A stretch of 52,723 nucleotides of DNA. Origin: Acidobacteriota bacterium (GTDB taxonomy: Bacteria; Acidobacteriota; Blastocatellia; Pyrinomonadales; Pyrinomonadaceae). The first letter of the stretch is position 1, and every line of letters starts with the position of its first letter. A model generated the notes under the pieces. The model searched no databases. It had not been told where the DNA came from and saw only the letters and a list, made by a program, of their open reading frames with translations. The position numbers and the translations under genes are program-made. Below, piece by piece: positions 1-6,798 of the stretch. The stretch is from assembly GCA_003222975.1 (NCBI GenBank), contig QHXN01000029.1:1-52723 (forward strand), read 5' to 3'.

Positions 1-1
1 A

Positions 2-124
2 GTCCCGGCCATACCCGGTTGCGCCACTCAGGGCGAAACTTTTGAAGAGCTGCTTCAGAATCTCTACGAGGCCGTGGAGGGCTGTCTGTCCGTTGTGGCC
101 GGACTCGCCGAAGACGACCTTTAA
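2..124 (+). CDS. HicB-family antitoxin, C-terminal part
   Basis: Only the last 40 codons lie in the window; the 5' part is off the left edge. The visible stretch, with PAIPGCATQGETFEELL followed by an amphipathic EAVEGCLSVV helix, matches the conserved end of the HicB/UPF0150 partial RNase H fold. HicB proteins bind and neutralise the HicA mRNA interferase and often repress their own promoter. A hicA gene would normally sit just upstream and cannot be seen. No DNA-binding domain follows, so this would be the short HicB form. The frame ends in TAA and is followed by about 220 bp without a gene. Confidence 0.7.
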   Translation, partial: VPAIPGCATQGETFEELLQNLYEAVEGCLSVVAGLAEDDL

Positions 125-240
125 TAAACACGCCCCGTTTCCTTTCAACCCGTCGGCTTTTCCTTTATCATCCCGCACAGTTCACCGAGTCGCCGTGTCC
201 TGCCGCAGCTAAAGGCGCGCGTGCTGCGCACAAACCAGTA

Positions 241-327
241 GTCAGTTTTCAGCTTTCCGCGCCCCTTCAACGGCCTGACTCGTCGGAAACTGATAGCCCG
301 TCGCGAATCGAAAGTTGAAAGCTGAGC
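241..327. repeat. Imperfect intergenic inverted repeat, TCAGCTT heptads
   Basis: The left arm (241-257) is built of TCAGTTT and TCAGCTT units and the right arm (310-327) carries the complementary AAGCTGA type. Pairing is short and imperfect. The unit matches the element at 15786-15910, so this is probably a decayed member of the same family. It is the main content of the 220-bp gap between the HicB-like gene and the LOG-family gene. Confidence 0.5.
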
Positions 328-344
328 GCCGTTTGTTAAGAGCC

Positions 345-908
345 ATGAGAGTTAAAGTCGGCGTCATGGGTTCCGCGGGCGAGACGCACTCAGAAAGCGT
401 GGCGGAGGAGTTGAGCGCGAAGGCGGAGGCGCTGGGCCGCGCGATTGCCGGGCGTGGGTGCGTGGCGTTGACGGGCGGGACGACGGGGCTGCCGCACATA
501 GTCGGCGCGGCGGCGCAACGAGCGGGCGCGCTGCACGTCGGCGTCTCGCCCGCCGAGAACGAGCGCGAGCACGTCGAGCGTTACAAGCTGCCCGTCGAGG
601 GCACGGATGTTTTGATCTACACGGGCTTCGGGCTTAAAGGCCGCAACGTGGTGCTCGTGCGCTCGTGCGACGTTGTTCTAATCTTCCGCGGCGGGATGGG
701 CACGCTCAACGAACTCACCATCGCGCACGACGAGGGGCGCGTCGTCGGGTGTCTGACGGGCACGGGCGGCGTGGCCGACGAGGCGGAGCGTCTGATTCAA
801 GCTCTGCGTAAGAAGACGCGCGCCGTCTTCCTCTTCGACGACGAACCCACGCGACTGCTCGACAAGTGCCTCGGCGCGCTGAAAAGTTTTCCAGACGAAG
901 GTGATTGA
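345..908 (+). CDS. LOG/TIGR00725-family nucleotide-binding protein
   Basis: A 187-residue Rossmann-like protein of the SLOG superfamily ('lysine decarboxylase-like', TIGR00725 type). It begins with a beta strand and GxxGxxH-like segment (VGVMGSAGETHSES), has a GGTTGLP turn near residue 45, and carries the family signature GGMGTLNE near residue 130. Related LOG proteins hydrolyse nucleoside monophosphates to a free base and ribose 5-phosphate, but members of this branch are often uncharacterised, so no substrate is assigned. ATG 345 was chosen because the conserved core starts directly after it; an in-frame start at 315 would add ten unconserved residues. The stop lies 2 nt before the next start, so the two genes are probably co-transcribed. 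Confidence 0.75.
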   Translation: MRVKVGVMGSAGETHSESVAEELSAKAEALGRAIAGRGCVALTGGTTGLPHIVGAAAQRAGALHVGVSPAENEREHVERYKLPVEGTDVLIYTGFGLKGRNVVLVRSCDVVLIFRGGMGTLNELTIAHDEGRVVGCLTGTGGVADEAERLIQALRKKTRAVFLFDDEPTRLLDKCLGALKSFPDEGD

Positions 909-910
909 AA

Positions 911-1702
911 ATGGACTTGGGCTTGAAAGGGCGCGTGGCGCTGGTGGCGGCGGCGAGCGGCGGCATCGGTTACGCGTCGGCGCTGGAGCTTGCGCGCGAG
1001 GGCGCGCGAGTGTTTATCTGCTCGCGCGACGGGGGGCGGATACGCGAGGCGGCGGAGAGGATCAAGGCCGAGACGGGCGCGGAGGTCACGGGCCTTGCGG
1101 CGGACGTGACGAGCGGCGAAGACGCGGCGGCGTTCGTCGGACGCGCGCTCGAAGGGGCGGGGCGGGTTGACGTTCTGGTGACGAACGCGGGCGGTTCTCC
1201 CGGCTCGACGTTCGACGAGACGGACATGGAGATGTACCGGCGCGCGTTCGAGTTAAATGTGCTGTCGGCCATCAGGCTGGCGCGGCTCGTCGTGCCCGCG
1301 ATGCGCGAACAAGGTTGGGGCCGCGTCGTCAACGTCACCTCGATTTCCGTCAAGCAGCCGATTGCGGGGCTGCTCCTGTCGAACACTGTGCGTGCGGGGC
1401 TGACGGGCTGGGCAAAGACCCTGTCGAACGAGTTGGCCGCCGAAGGCGTGACGGTCAACAACGTCGCGCCGGGCTGGACGCTAACGGCGCGGCAGGAGGA
1501 GCACGCCTTGACGCGGGGCCGGAAGCTCGGAAAGACCAGGGAGGAGATGATCGAGGGCTGGGCCGCCGAAGTCCCGATGCGCAGGATGGCCCGCCCCGAA
1601 GAGATCGCCGCGGCGGTCGCCTTCCTCGCCTCCGAGCGCGCCTCCTACGTCACGGGCCAGACCATCGTCGTTGACGGCGGCTGGGTGAAAGGACTTTTCT
1701 AA
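911..1702 (+). CDS. Divergent short-chain dehydrogenase/reductase (SDR)
   Basis: A 263-residue SDR-fold protein. The N-terminal nucleotide-binding segment (AAASGGIGYASA), the TNAGG motif and the VVNVTSIS strand are all recognisable, as is the C-terminal YVTGQTIVVDGG. The usual catalytic Tyr-x3-Lys site reads Ser157 and Arg161 (LLSNTVRAGLTGW), so this is not a standard Tyr/Lys oxidoreductase. I recall a recurrent SDR subgroup with this SNxxRA signature annotated as 3-oxoacyl reductase-like; its reaction is not known to me. ATG 911 is preferred over an in-frame TTG at 905. It follows the LOG gene with a 2-nt gap, so an operon is likely. Confidence 0.8.
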   Translation: MDLGLKGRVALVAAASGGIGYASALELAREGARVFICSRDGGRIREAAERIKAETGAEVTGLAADVTSGEDAAAFVGRALEGAGRVDVLVTNAGGSPGSTFDETDMEMYRRAFELNVLSAIRLARLVVPAMREQGWGRVVNVTSISVKQPIAGLLLSNTVRAGLTGWAKTLSNELAAEGVTVNNVAPGWTLTARQEEHALTRGRKLGKTREEMIEGWAAEVPMRRMARPEEIAAAVAFLASERASYVTGQTIVVDGGWVKGLF

Positions 1703-1785
1703 ATGATGAATGATGAATGCGGAATGATGAATGATAAGAAGGCCGCTGCTTGTAATTCATCATTCATCATTCCACGTTCATCACT
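1701..1785. repeat. Heptad inverted repeat, TGATGAA family, copy 1
   Basis: The left arm has units TGATGAA, TGATGAA, TGCGGAA, TGATGAA. The core at 1711-1735 pairs with 1759-1783 at 23 of 25 positions. It begins in the SDR stop region (TAA 1700-1702) and ends about 10 nt before the next ATG (1795). The same arm recurs at 2446, 29586 and 37077. It fills the whole gap between two co-directional genes, and no Shine-Dalgarno sequence is evident between it and the start. Confidence 0.85.
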
Positions 1786-1794
1786 TCTTTTCTT

Positions 1795-2451
1795 ATGGTG
1801 GCACGAGGCTACGAAATAACGAACATCGTCGAGGCCCTGCGGGTCGAGCACGACCTGGCCGCGGGCGACTTCGACGACGACGCGTGGGCGCGACCTCGCG
1901 CGGCGCAGATCGCGCGCTACTGGTCGGGCGAGGACGCGCCGCCCGGACGCCGCGCGGAGGCGCGCGCCCTCTGGAACGAACGCGCGCTCGCCGTGCGCTT
2001 CGACTGCCAGCAGGCCGAGCCGCTGGTCGTCAGCGCCGCGCCGCGTCTCGACCAGAAGACCATCGGCCTGTGGGACAGGGACGTGTGCGAGCTTTTCATC
2101 ACGCCGGAACGGGAAGCGATCCGACACTACTTCGAGTTCGAGGTCGCGCCGACGGGCGAGTGGATTGACCTCAAGCTCACGGTGCGCCCACAGGGGCGCG
2201 AGACCGACTGGCACTTCCACTCCGGCGTGAACGCCGCCGCGCGCGTCCGCCCGGACTCGTTGACGCTCGGCCTGCGCGTGCCCTGGAAACACCTGGGCCA
2301 CGCCCCGCGCGCGGGCGAACGCTGGCGCTGCAACCTCTTCCGCTGCGTAGGCCGCGACCCCTCGCGCGGCTACCTCGCCTGGCAGCCCACACACACGCCC
2401 GAACCCAGCTTCCACGTCCCCGACAAATTCGGCTGGATGGCGTTTAAATGA
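1795..2451 (+). CDS. CBM9-like carbohydrate-binding domain protein
   Basis: A 218-residue protein resembling the carbohydrate-binding family 9-like domain used by many environmental bacteria as a stand-alone sugar-interacting protein. Supporting segments are LAVRFDCQ, WDRDVCELFITP, the FEFEVAPTGEWIDLK strand pair and the closing PSFHVPDKFGWMAF. No signal peptide is visible, so it may be cytoplasmic or the start may be misplaced. The function is not established beyond the fold. Its TGA stop (2449-2451) lies inside the arm of the following inverted repeat, so the last codons were set by that element. Confidence 0.6.
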   Translation: MVARGYEITNIVEALRVEHDLAAGDFDDDAWARPRAAQIARYWSGEDAPPGRRAEARALWNERALAVRFDCQQAEPLVVSAAPRLDQKTIGLWDRDVCELFITPEREAIRHYFEFEVAPTGEWIDLKLTVRPQGRETDWHFHSGVNAAARVRPDSLTLGLRVPWKHLGHAPRAGERWRCNLFRCVGRDPSRGYLAWQPTHTPEPSFHVPDKFGWMAFK

Positions 2452-2527
2452 TGAATGCGGAATGATGAATGATGAATGAAATCCACTTGTCTTTCATTCA
2501 TCATTCATCATTCCGCATTCATCATTT
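2446..2527. repeat. Perfect 36-bp heptad palindrome, TGATGAA family, copy 2
   Basis: The arms 2446-2481 and 2492-2527 are exact reverse complements over 36 nt, with a 10-nt loop. Units are TGATGAA, TGCGGAA, TGATGAA, TGATGAA. The element sits between convergent genes and contains both their stop codons: TGA 2449-2451 for the CBM9-like gene and TGA 2522-2524 for PilZ. It could act as a bidirectional terminator, but there is no long U tract; the right flank reads GCTTTT. Confidence 0.95.
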
Positions 2528-2932
2528 GCTTTTCAGGTATTCGTCGAAGGCGGCGCGGTCGCGCTCGTCCATCTCTGTGATGCGGAGGCCAATGAGGTAG
2601 CCTGTTTCTGCGTCTTCGTCGTCGAGGCGTTCGTAGCGCGCGGGCGTGGCGCGGAGGCGGACGGACGCTGAGGGGAGGCGGAGCGTGATGGCGAGCGTCT
2701 GCGCCTCGCCGGCGAGGTAGCGGTCGCCGACGCGCACCGCGGGCAGTATGAGCGCGAGGCCGCAGGCGCTCACGTCGCGCGTGTGGCCTTCGAGCGGCGT
2801 CGTGGCGGCCTCGCCCTTCGCGCCGAGCAGCACGACCGAGGCGGCGAGCCGCACGCGGAAGCGCGGGTGTCGCCGCCGGTTGCCGGCGAGCCGGCGCAGG
2901 CGGCTGGCGATTGTGCGAAGCAGCTCCGCCAT
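2522..2932 (-). CDS. PilZ-domain protein
   Basis: A 136-residue single-domain PilZ protein. The cyclic-di-GMP-binding signature is present: an RRHPRFRV segment near residue 20 (RxxxR) and DVSACGL near residue 52 (D/N-x-S-x-x-G). Such proteins bind c-di-GMP and change motility, exopolysaccharide or secretion through a partner. The partner cannot be read from this neighbourhood. The start is ATG. The stop lies within the convergent 36-bp palindrome. Confidence 0.85.
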   Translation of the reverse strand: MAELLRTIASRLRRLAGNRRRHPRFRVRLAASVVLLGAKGEAATTPLEGHTRDVSACGLALILPAVRVGDRYLAGEAQTLAITLRLPSASVRLRATPARYERLDDEDAETGYLIGLRITEMDERDRAAFDEYLKSK

Positions 2933-3022
2933 TTTTACCTCACTGGGCCGGCGCGGCCAGCCGCGAGCGCCGCATGTACGACCGGAGCGCTTGCGGCCCG
3001 CGCGGCGGCATTCGGTGGTTTC

Positions 3023-3856
3023 TCATTTTTTCGCCGGGGGCGAAACCAACGGCTTGCCGCCCGTGTCCTTCTTCTGAATGTTGCCGGACTGATCCATGCG
3101 GAAGGAGAGTCGGCCAGTTCGGTTGTAGCGCGACGGCTCGGCGTGCGCCTCGTAGCCCTTGCCGCCGGGGCCGGGCGTGACGGTGAACTGGTAGCCCGTG
3201 GTCTCCGTGCCGAGTATGTCTTTGGGGACGAAGCCCGCGTCAACGAGGGCGTTGAGGTCGCCCGCCGCGCCCGCGTGCTGCAAGGCGTAGGCGATCTCGG
3301 CGGCCTGTATGCGTTTGAGCATGTCCTCGGCGTCGCCTTCGTGCGCGGTGACGCGCCACTCGTAGAGAAACTTCTTGCCCTGCTTTTTGACGAGTGCCGC
3401 GCCCTCGCGGTCGCCAACGACCCACGCGCCGCCGCTCCGTATGAGATAGACCGGCTCTACTTTCAAGTCCTTCCCCTCTCCCGTCTTCACGAAGACCGTA
3501 GCATCTTCGCCGCTGACCTGCTCGCCCGTGATCTCGAAGTCGGGCGGGACGAGGGGAACGAGGCGCTCGAAGTCGGGCCTAAACTCTTCCAGTTCCGCGG
3601 CGCTCAGACCTTCGATGGCGGGCCGGAAGATAGACATCATCATCGCGTCGCGGACGCGCGCCTCGCGCAGCGCCGCGTAGAAGGCGCGCACCGCGTCCGA
3701 GGGCGTGACGCCCGCGCCCTGTGCCGCCGAGTCGCCGCCCCGTTTTTCGTTCGGCTTCGACTGCGCGCGCGCGTCCGCCGCGCCGAGGAGCAGCGCGGCG
3801 GCGAAGAGAAGGCAAGGCACGTCTGCGTGCCGTTTGAGTTTCGTGCGTGTGTTCAT
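3023..3856 (-). CDS. Secreted protein, NTF2-like N-part with pilin-like C-part
   Basis: A protein of 277 residues. A signal peptide is visible (LLFAAALLLGAADARAQ). The next 120 residues (SDAVRAFYAALREARVRDAMMM and later GGAWVVGDREG) resemble the NTF2-like/DUF4878 fold seen in secreted proteins. The C-terminal third (RIQAAEIAYALQH, then TGYQFTVTPGPGGKGYEAHA) resembles the head region of type IV pilin-like or secretin-associated acidobacterial proteins. No catalytic motif is seen. ATG 3856 is preferred because the basic n-region then directly precedes the hydrophobic stretch; a TTG at 3880 is an alternative. The function is unknown. Confidence 0.6.
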   Translation of the reverse strand: MNTRTKLKRHADVPCLLFAAALLLGAADARAQSKPNEKRGGDSAAQGAGVTPSDAVRAFYAALREARVRDAMMMSIFRPAIEGLSAAELEEFRPDFERLVPLVPPDFEITGEQVSGEDATVFVKTGEGKDLKVEPVYLIRSGGAWVVGDREGAALVKKQGKKFLYEWRVTAHEGDAEDMLKRIQAAEIAYALQHAGAAGDLNALVDAGFVPKDILGTETTGYQFTVTPGPGGKGYEAHAEPSRYNRTGRLSFRMDQSGNIQKKDTGGKPLVSPPAKK

Positions 3857-3971
3857 CTTCGGTCTTGAGTCTTTCGGCAAGGCAGGTGTCTCGCGGCGTG
3901 CGCCGCGTACTGTCCGGGGAGGGGGAACGGCAAAAGGGTTCGCGCCGGCAACATGCGGACGATAAGAGAAC

Positions 3972-4009
3972 GGCTGACGGCGAGAAGTTCGCGCCTCTCG
4001 CCGTCAGCC
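3972..4009 (-). terminator. 14-bp perfect hairpin downstream of the OPT gene
   Basis: The arms GGCTGACGGCGAGA (3972-3985) and its exact complement (3996-4009) are separated by 10 nt. On the minus strand the stem is followed by GTTCTCTT, a modest U-rich tail. It lies 39-76 nt beyond the OPT stop codon, so a rho-independent terminator is likely. Confidence 0.65.
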
Positions 4010-4047
4010 ATTCTTCCACCCGCGCGCGCCGAGCGTCAAGCGCCGCC

Positions 4048-6621
4048 TCACTTCAGGTCGCGCGTGAGCGAGTCCGGCCTGCGCCTGCCGGAAAGCCACC
4101 ACTCGCGCCCGGCGACGTAGAGCAGAACCGTCAGCAAGATGAACGGGATCATCGCCAGCACGTCCGACCAAGGCCCCTCGAAGAAGGGGTTATTCGCCGT
4201 CGCCCACTTCTCGAACTGGTCGAGCTTGTCCTTGAGCGGGATGTTCATGAAGGCGAAGATGACGCCCGCCAACGTGCCGCCCGCGATGTAGCCCGACGAC
4301 AACAGCACGCCGTTGCTCTTGTCGCCCTCGGCGACTAACTGCTCCTCGCTCATCCGGGCGTTCGCGTACTTGCGGCGTGTGTATTTGTCCACGAGCAGGC
4401 GGATCATGCCGCCGACGAATATGGGCGAGGAGGTCGAGAGCGGCAGATAGACGCCGACGGCAAACGCCAGCGACGGGATGCCGGAGAGTTCGAGGACGAT
4501 GGCGATGAAGACTCCGAGCAGGACGAGTCCCCAAGGGAGCTTGCCGCTCAGGATGCCCTTGATGATGTAGGACATCAGCGTCGCCTTCGGCGCGGTGAAC
4601 TTCTGCACTGAGGAGCCGTCGGGGCGCTTGTCGTAGATGCCGTTGATGCCGGGGTCTGCCAAGTAGACGGGCACGCCATCCTGGTTGACGAGGTAGCGCC
4701 CGGCGGGGCCGTTCTCCGGCGTCGTCTTGTGATAGACGAAATACTCCGCGTTGTCGTCGCCCGCCTGCGCGCCCGACAGGCGCTCGCGCTTGGGCTGGCC
4801 GCTTGAGTCCTTCTCATAGTCGGAGGCCGCGGCGTGGTAGTCCGAGGGGAAGGCGAAGTCCTTGTTGCCCGTGACGGGGACGTAAACCGTGCCCGCCTGG
4901 TTGAGCTGCAAAAGGATCGGCCCCAGCACGAGCGCCGAGGCGAGCGCGCCTACCAAGATGGCGATCTGCTGATACTTCGGCGTCGAGCCGACCAGAAAGC
5001 CCGTCTTCAAGTCCTGCGAGGTCGTGCCGCCGTTCGACGACGCGATGCAGACGATGCCGCCGATGGAAAGCGCGGTGACGAAGAAGGGCGGCGCAGTCCA
5101 GCCGATGATGAGGAAGACGAGGCACGTCAGCAGCAGCGTCGCCACCGTCATGCCGGAGATCGGGTTCGACGAAGAGCCGACCTCGCCCGTCAGGCGCGAA
5201 GAGACGGTGACGAACAGGAAGCCGAAGGCGACGATGAGGAGCGCGCCGAGGAGGTTGAAGCGCAGGTTCAACTGCGGCGCGATCATGATGACGATGAGCA
5301 GCGCGATGATGCCGCCCAAGACCCACTTCATGGACAAGTCGCGGTCAACGCGCGGCGCGTTCTCGCCCGCCGCCTTAGTCCCGCGCAGATCGGAGATGCC
5401 GCCCTTTAGTCCGTGCCAGATGATGGGCAGGCTGCGGAAGAGGCTGATGATTCCCCCGGCGGCGACTGCGCCCGCGCCGATGTAGAGGATGTAAGCCTTC
5501 TGTATCTGGCCCACCGTCATGTCGGCGATGGTGTGCGCCGTCTCCGGCGCGAGCGGCGCACCGAGGCCCGACCCGAAATACTTGATCGCGGGTATGAGCA
5601 CGAGGTACGAGAGCACGCCGCCGCCCACCATGATGGAGCTGATGCGCGGCCCGATGATGTAGCCGACGCCGAGGAGGGCCGGGTTGTTCTCCAGCGACAA
5701 AGAGCCGCCCTCGAAGGGCTTGCCGAAGACCTTGGTCGGCACTTCCTTCCACGTCTTGAGAATCTGTTCGAGCGCGTAATAGACGAAGCCGATGCCGAAG
5801 CCCGCGAAGATGACCTTGCCGCCGGTGGTCGCCTCGTCGGCCACGCGCGCCGAGGCCTCGTCCGTGTGCGCCGCGTCGAGCGACTCTGCCGACGCGCCCG
5901 CCTTCAGGACTTCCGCGCACGCAGTTCCCTCCGGGTACTTCAGGTAGCCGTGCTGCTGCACGATGAGCGCGCGCCGCAAGGGTATCATCATCAGGATGCC
6001 GAGCAGTCCGCCCAGCACCGCGACGAGCATGACGCGCGTGAACTCCAGGTCGAAGCCGAGGATCATGATCGCCGGCATCGTCACGCCGAGGCCGAAGGCG
6101 ATACTTTCGCCCGCCGAGCCGGCGGTCTGCACGATGTTGTTCTCAAGGATGGTCGCGTCCCTCGCCCCGACTAAGAAGACCCACGCGAGGACGGCCACAA
6201 TCGAAGCCGACGCGACAACGTTCCAGGTGAAACTAATGCCGAACCGTTGGAGGAGATAAAAAGCCCCCGCCCCGAGGAGGAGGCTCAAAAACGTTAGAAC
6301 GTATCTTCCCGTGGCCGGGATGGCTTTTATCTTCGAGAGGGTGCGGAAGAGCGTGATCGAGATGACGGCGACGGGGATCGAGGCGCTCACCGTCAAGCCG
6401 ACCTTCAGCACGAGGTAGAGCGACGACGCGCCGAAGACGATGCCGAGCAGCGTGCCCATGATGAGCGGCAGCGGCGTCAGCTCGCGCAGGTGCGCCCCCG
6501 TCGGGATGAAGGGGCGGAAGACCGCGAGGTAAGGGTTGTCAGGCGTCCAGCCGGTTCGATCCGGGTACTCCTGCGCCGCGGCGGCGGCCACGCGCTCGGC
6601 CTCAACGTTTCCAGAAGGCAT
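4048..6621 (-). CDS. OPT-family oligopeptide transporter
   Basis: An 857-residue polytopic membrane protein of the OPT/YSL family, which takes up small peptides or metal chelates by proton coupling. Support comes from the N-terminal ELTPLPLIMGTLLGIVFGASSLYL segment (split here by family motifs), YPEGTACAEVL near residue 230, NGGTTSQDLKTGFLVGSTP near residue 520 and about 14-16 hydrophobic helices. Bacterial members are commonly about 600-700 residues; this one is longer, mainly through a hydrophilic insert at about residues 575-665 before APKATLMSYII. ATG 6621 has a good GGAGGT ribosome site. It is divergent from the M14 peptidase gene, so a peptide-scavenging link is possible but unproven. 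Confidence 0.9.
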   Translation of the reverse strand: MPSGNVEAERVAAAAAQEYPDRTGWTPDNPYLAVFRPFIPTGAHLRELTPLPLIMGTLLGIVFGASSLYLVLKVGLTVSASIPVAVISITLFRTLSKIKAIPATGRYVLTFLSLLLGAGAFYLLQRFGISFTWNVVASASIVAVLAWVFLVGARDATILENNIVQTAGSAGESIAFGLGVTMPAIMILGFDLEFTRVMLVAVLGGLLGILMMIPLRRALIVQQHGYLKYPEGTACAEVLKAGASAESLDAAHTDEASARVADEATTGGKVIFAGFGIGFVYYALEQILKTWKEVPTKVFGKPFEGGSLSLENNPALLGVGYIIGPRISSIMVGGGVLSYLVLIPAIKYFGSGLGAPLAPETAHTIADMTVGQIQKAYILYIGAGAVAAGGIISLFRSLPIIWHGLKGGISDLRGTKAAGENAPRVDRDLSMKWVLGGIIALLIVIMIAPQLNLRFNLLGALLIVAFGFLFVTVSSRLTGEVGSSSNPISGMTVATLLLTCLVFLIIGWTAPPFFVTALSIGGIVCIASSNGGTTSQDLKTGFLVGSTPKYQQIAILVGALASALVLGPILLQLNQAGTVYVPVTGNKDFAFPSDYHAAASDYEKDSSGQPKRERLSGAQAGDDNAEYFVYHKTTPENGPAGRYLVNQDGVPVYLADPGINGIYDKRPDGSSVQKFTAPKATLMSYIIKGILSGKLPWGLVLLGVFIAIVLELSGIPSLAFAVGVYLPLSTSSPIFVGGMIRLLVDKYTRRKYANARMSEEQLVAEGDKSNGVLLSSGYIAGGTLAGVIFAFMNIPLKDKLDQFEKWATANNPFFEGPWSDVLAMIPFILLTVLLYVAGREWWLSGRRRPDSLTRDLK

Positions 6622-6736
6622 CAGAAAGCGACCTCCGACAACAATTTTACGAGCTACACGGGAAGAGCCAAGTAAGGGGATCGTGGCGCTACTTTACACG
6701 CGCCACGCCGAGAGAAGCAAGCAGACGCAACAGACT

Positions 6737-6742
6737 TATAAT
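6737..6742 (+). promoter_or_regulatory. Candidate -10 element for the M14 peptidase gene
   Basis: A consensus TATAAT lies 57 nt upstream of the ATG of the peptidase gene, within the 177-bp divergent gap with OPT. No convincing -35 hexamer is seen at the expected distance, so the call rests on the -10 alone. Confidence 0.35.
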
Positions 6743-6798
6743 GTGCTACACTCTGCGCTCCACTCTTTCTTGTTCTCAGACTAAAACCGCACGGAGTT

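Noticed and set aside
2446..2527. Ordinary rho-independent terminator
   Set aside because: The stem is far longer than usual, is AT-balanced, and lacks an adjacent run of T; the clear terminators here (46694, 19015) look different. A termination role is not excluded.
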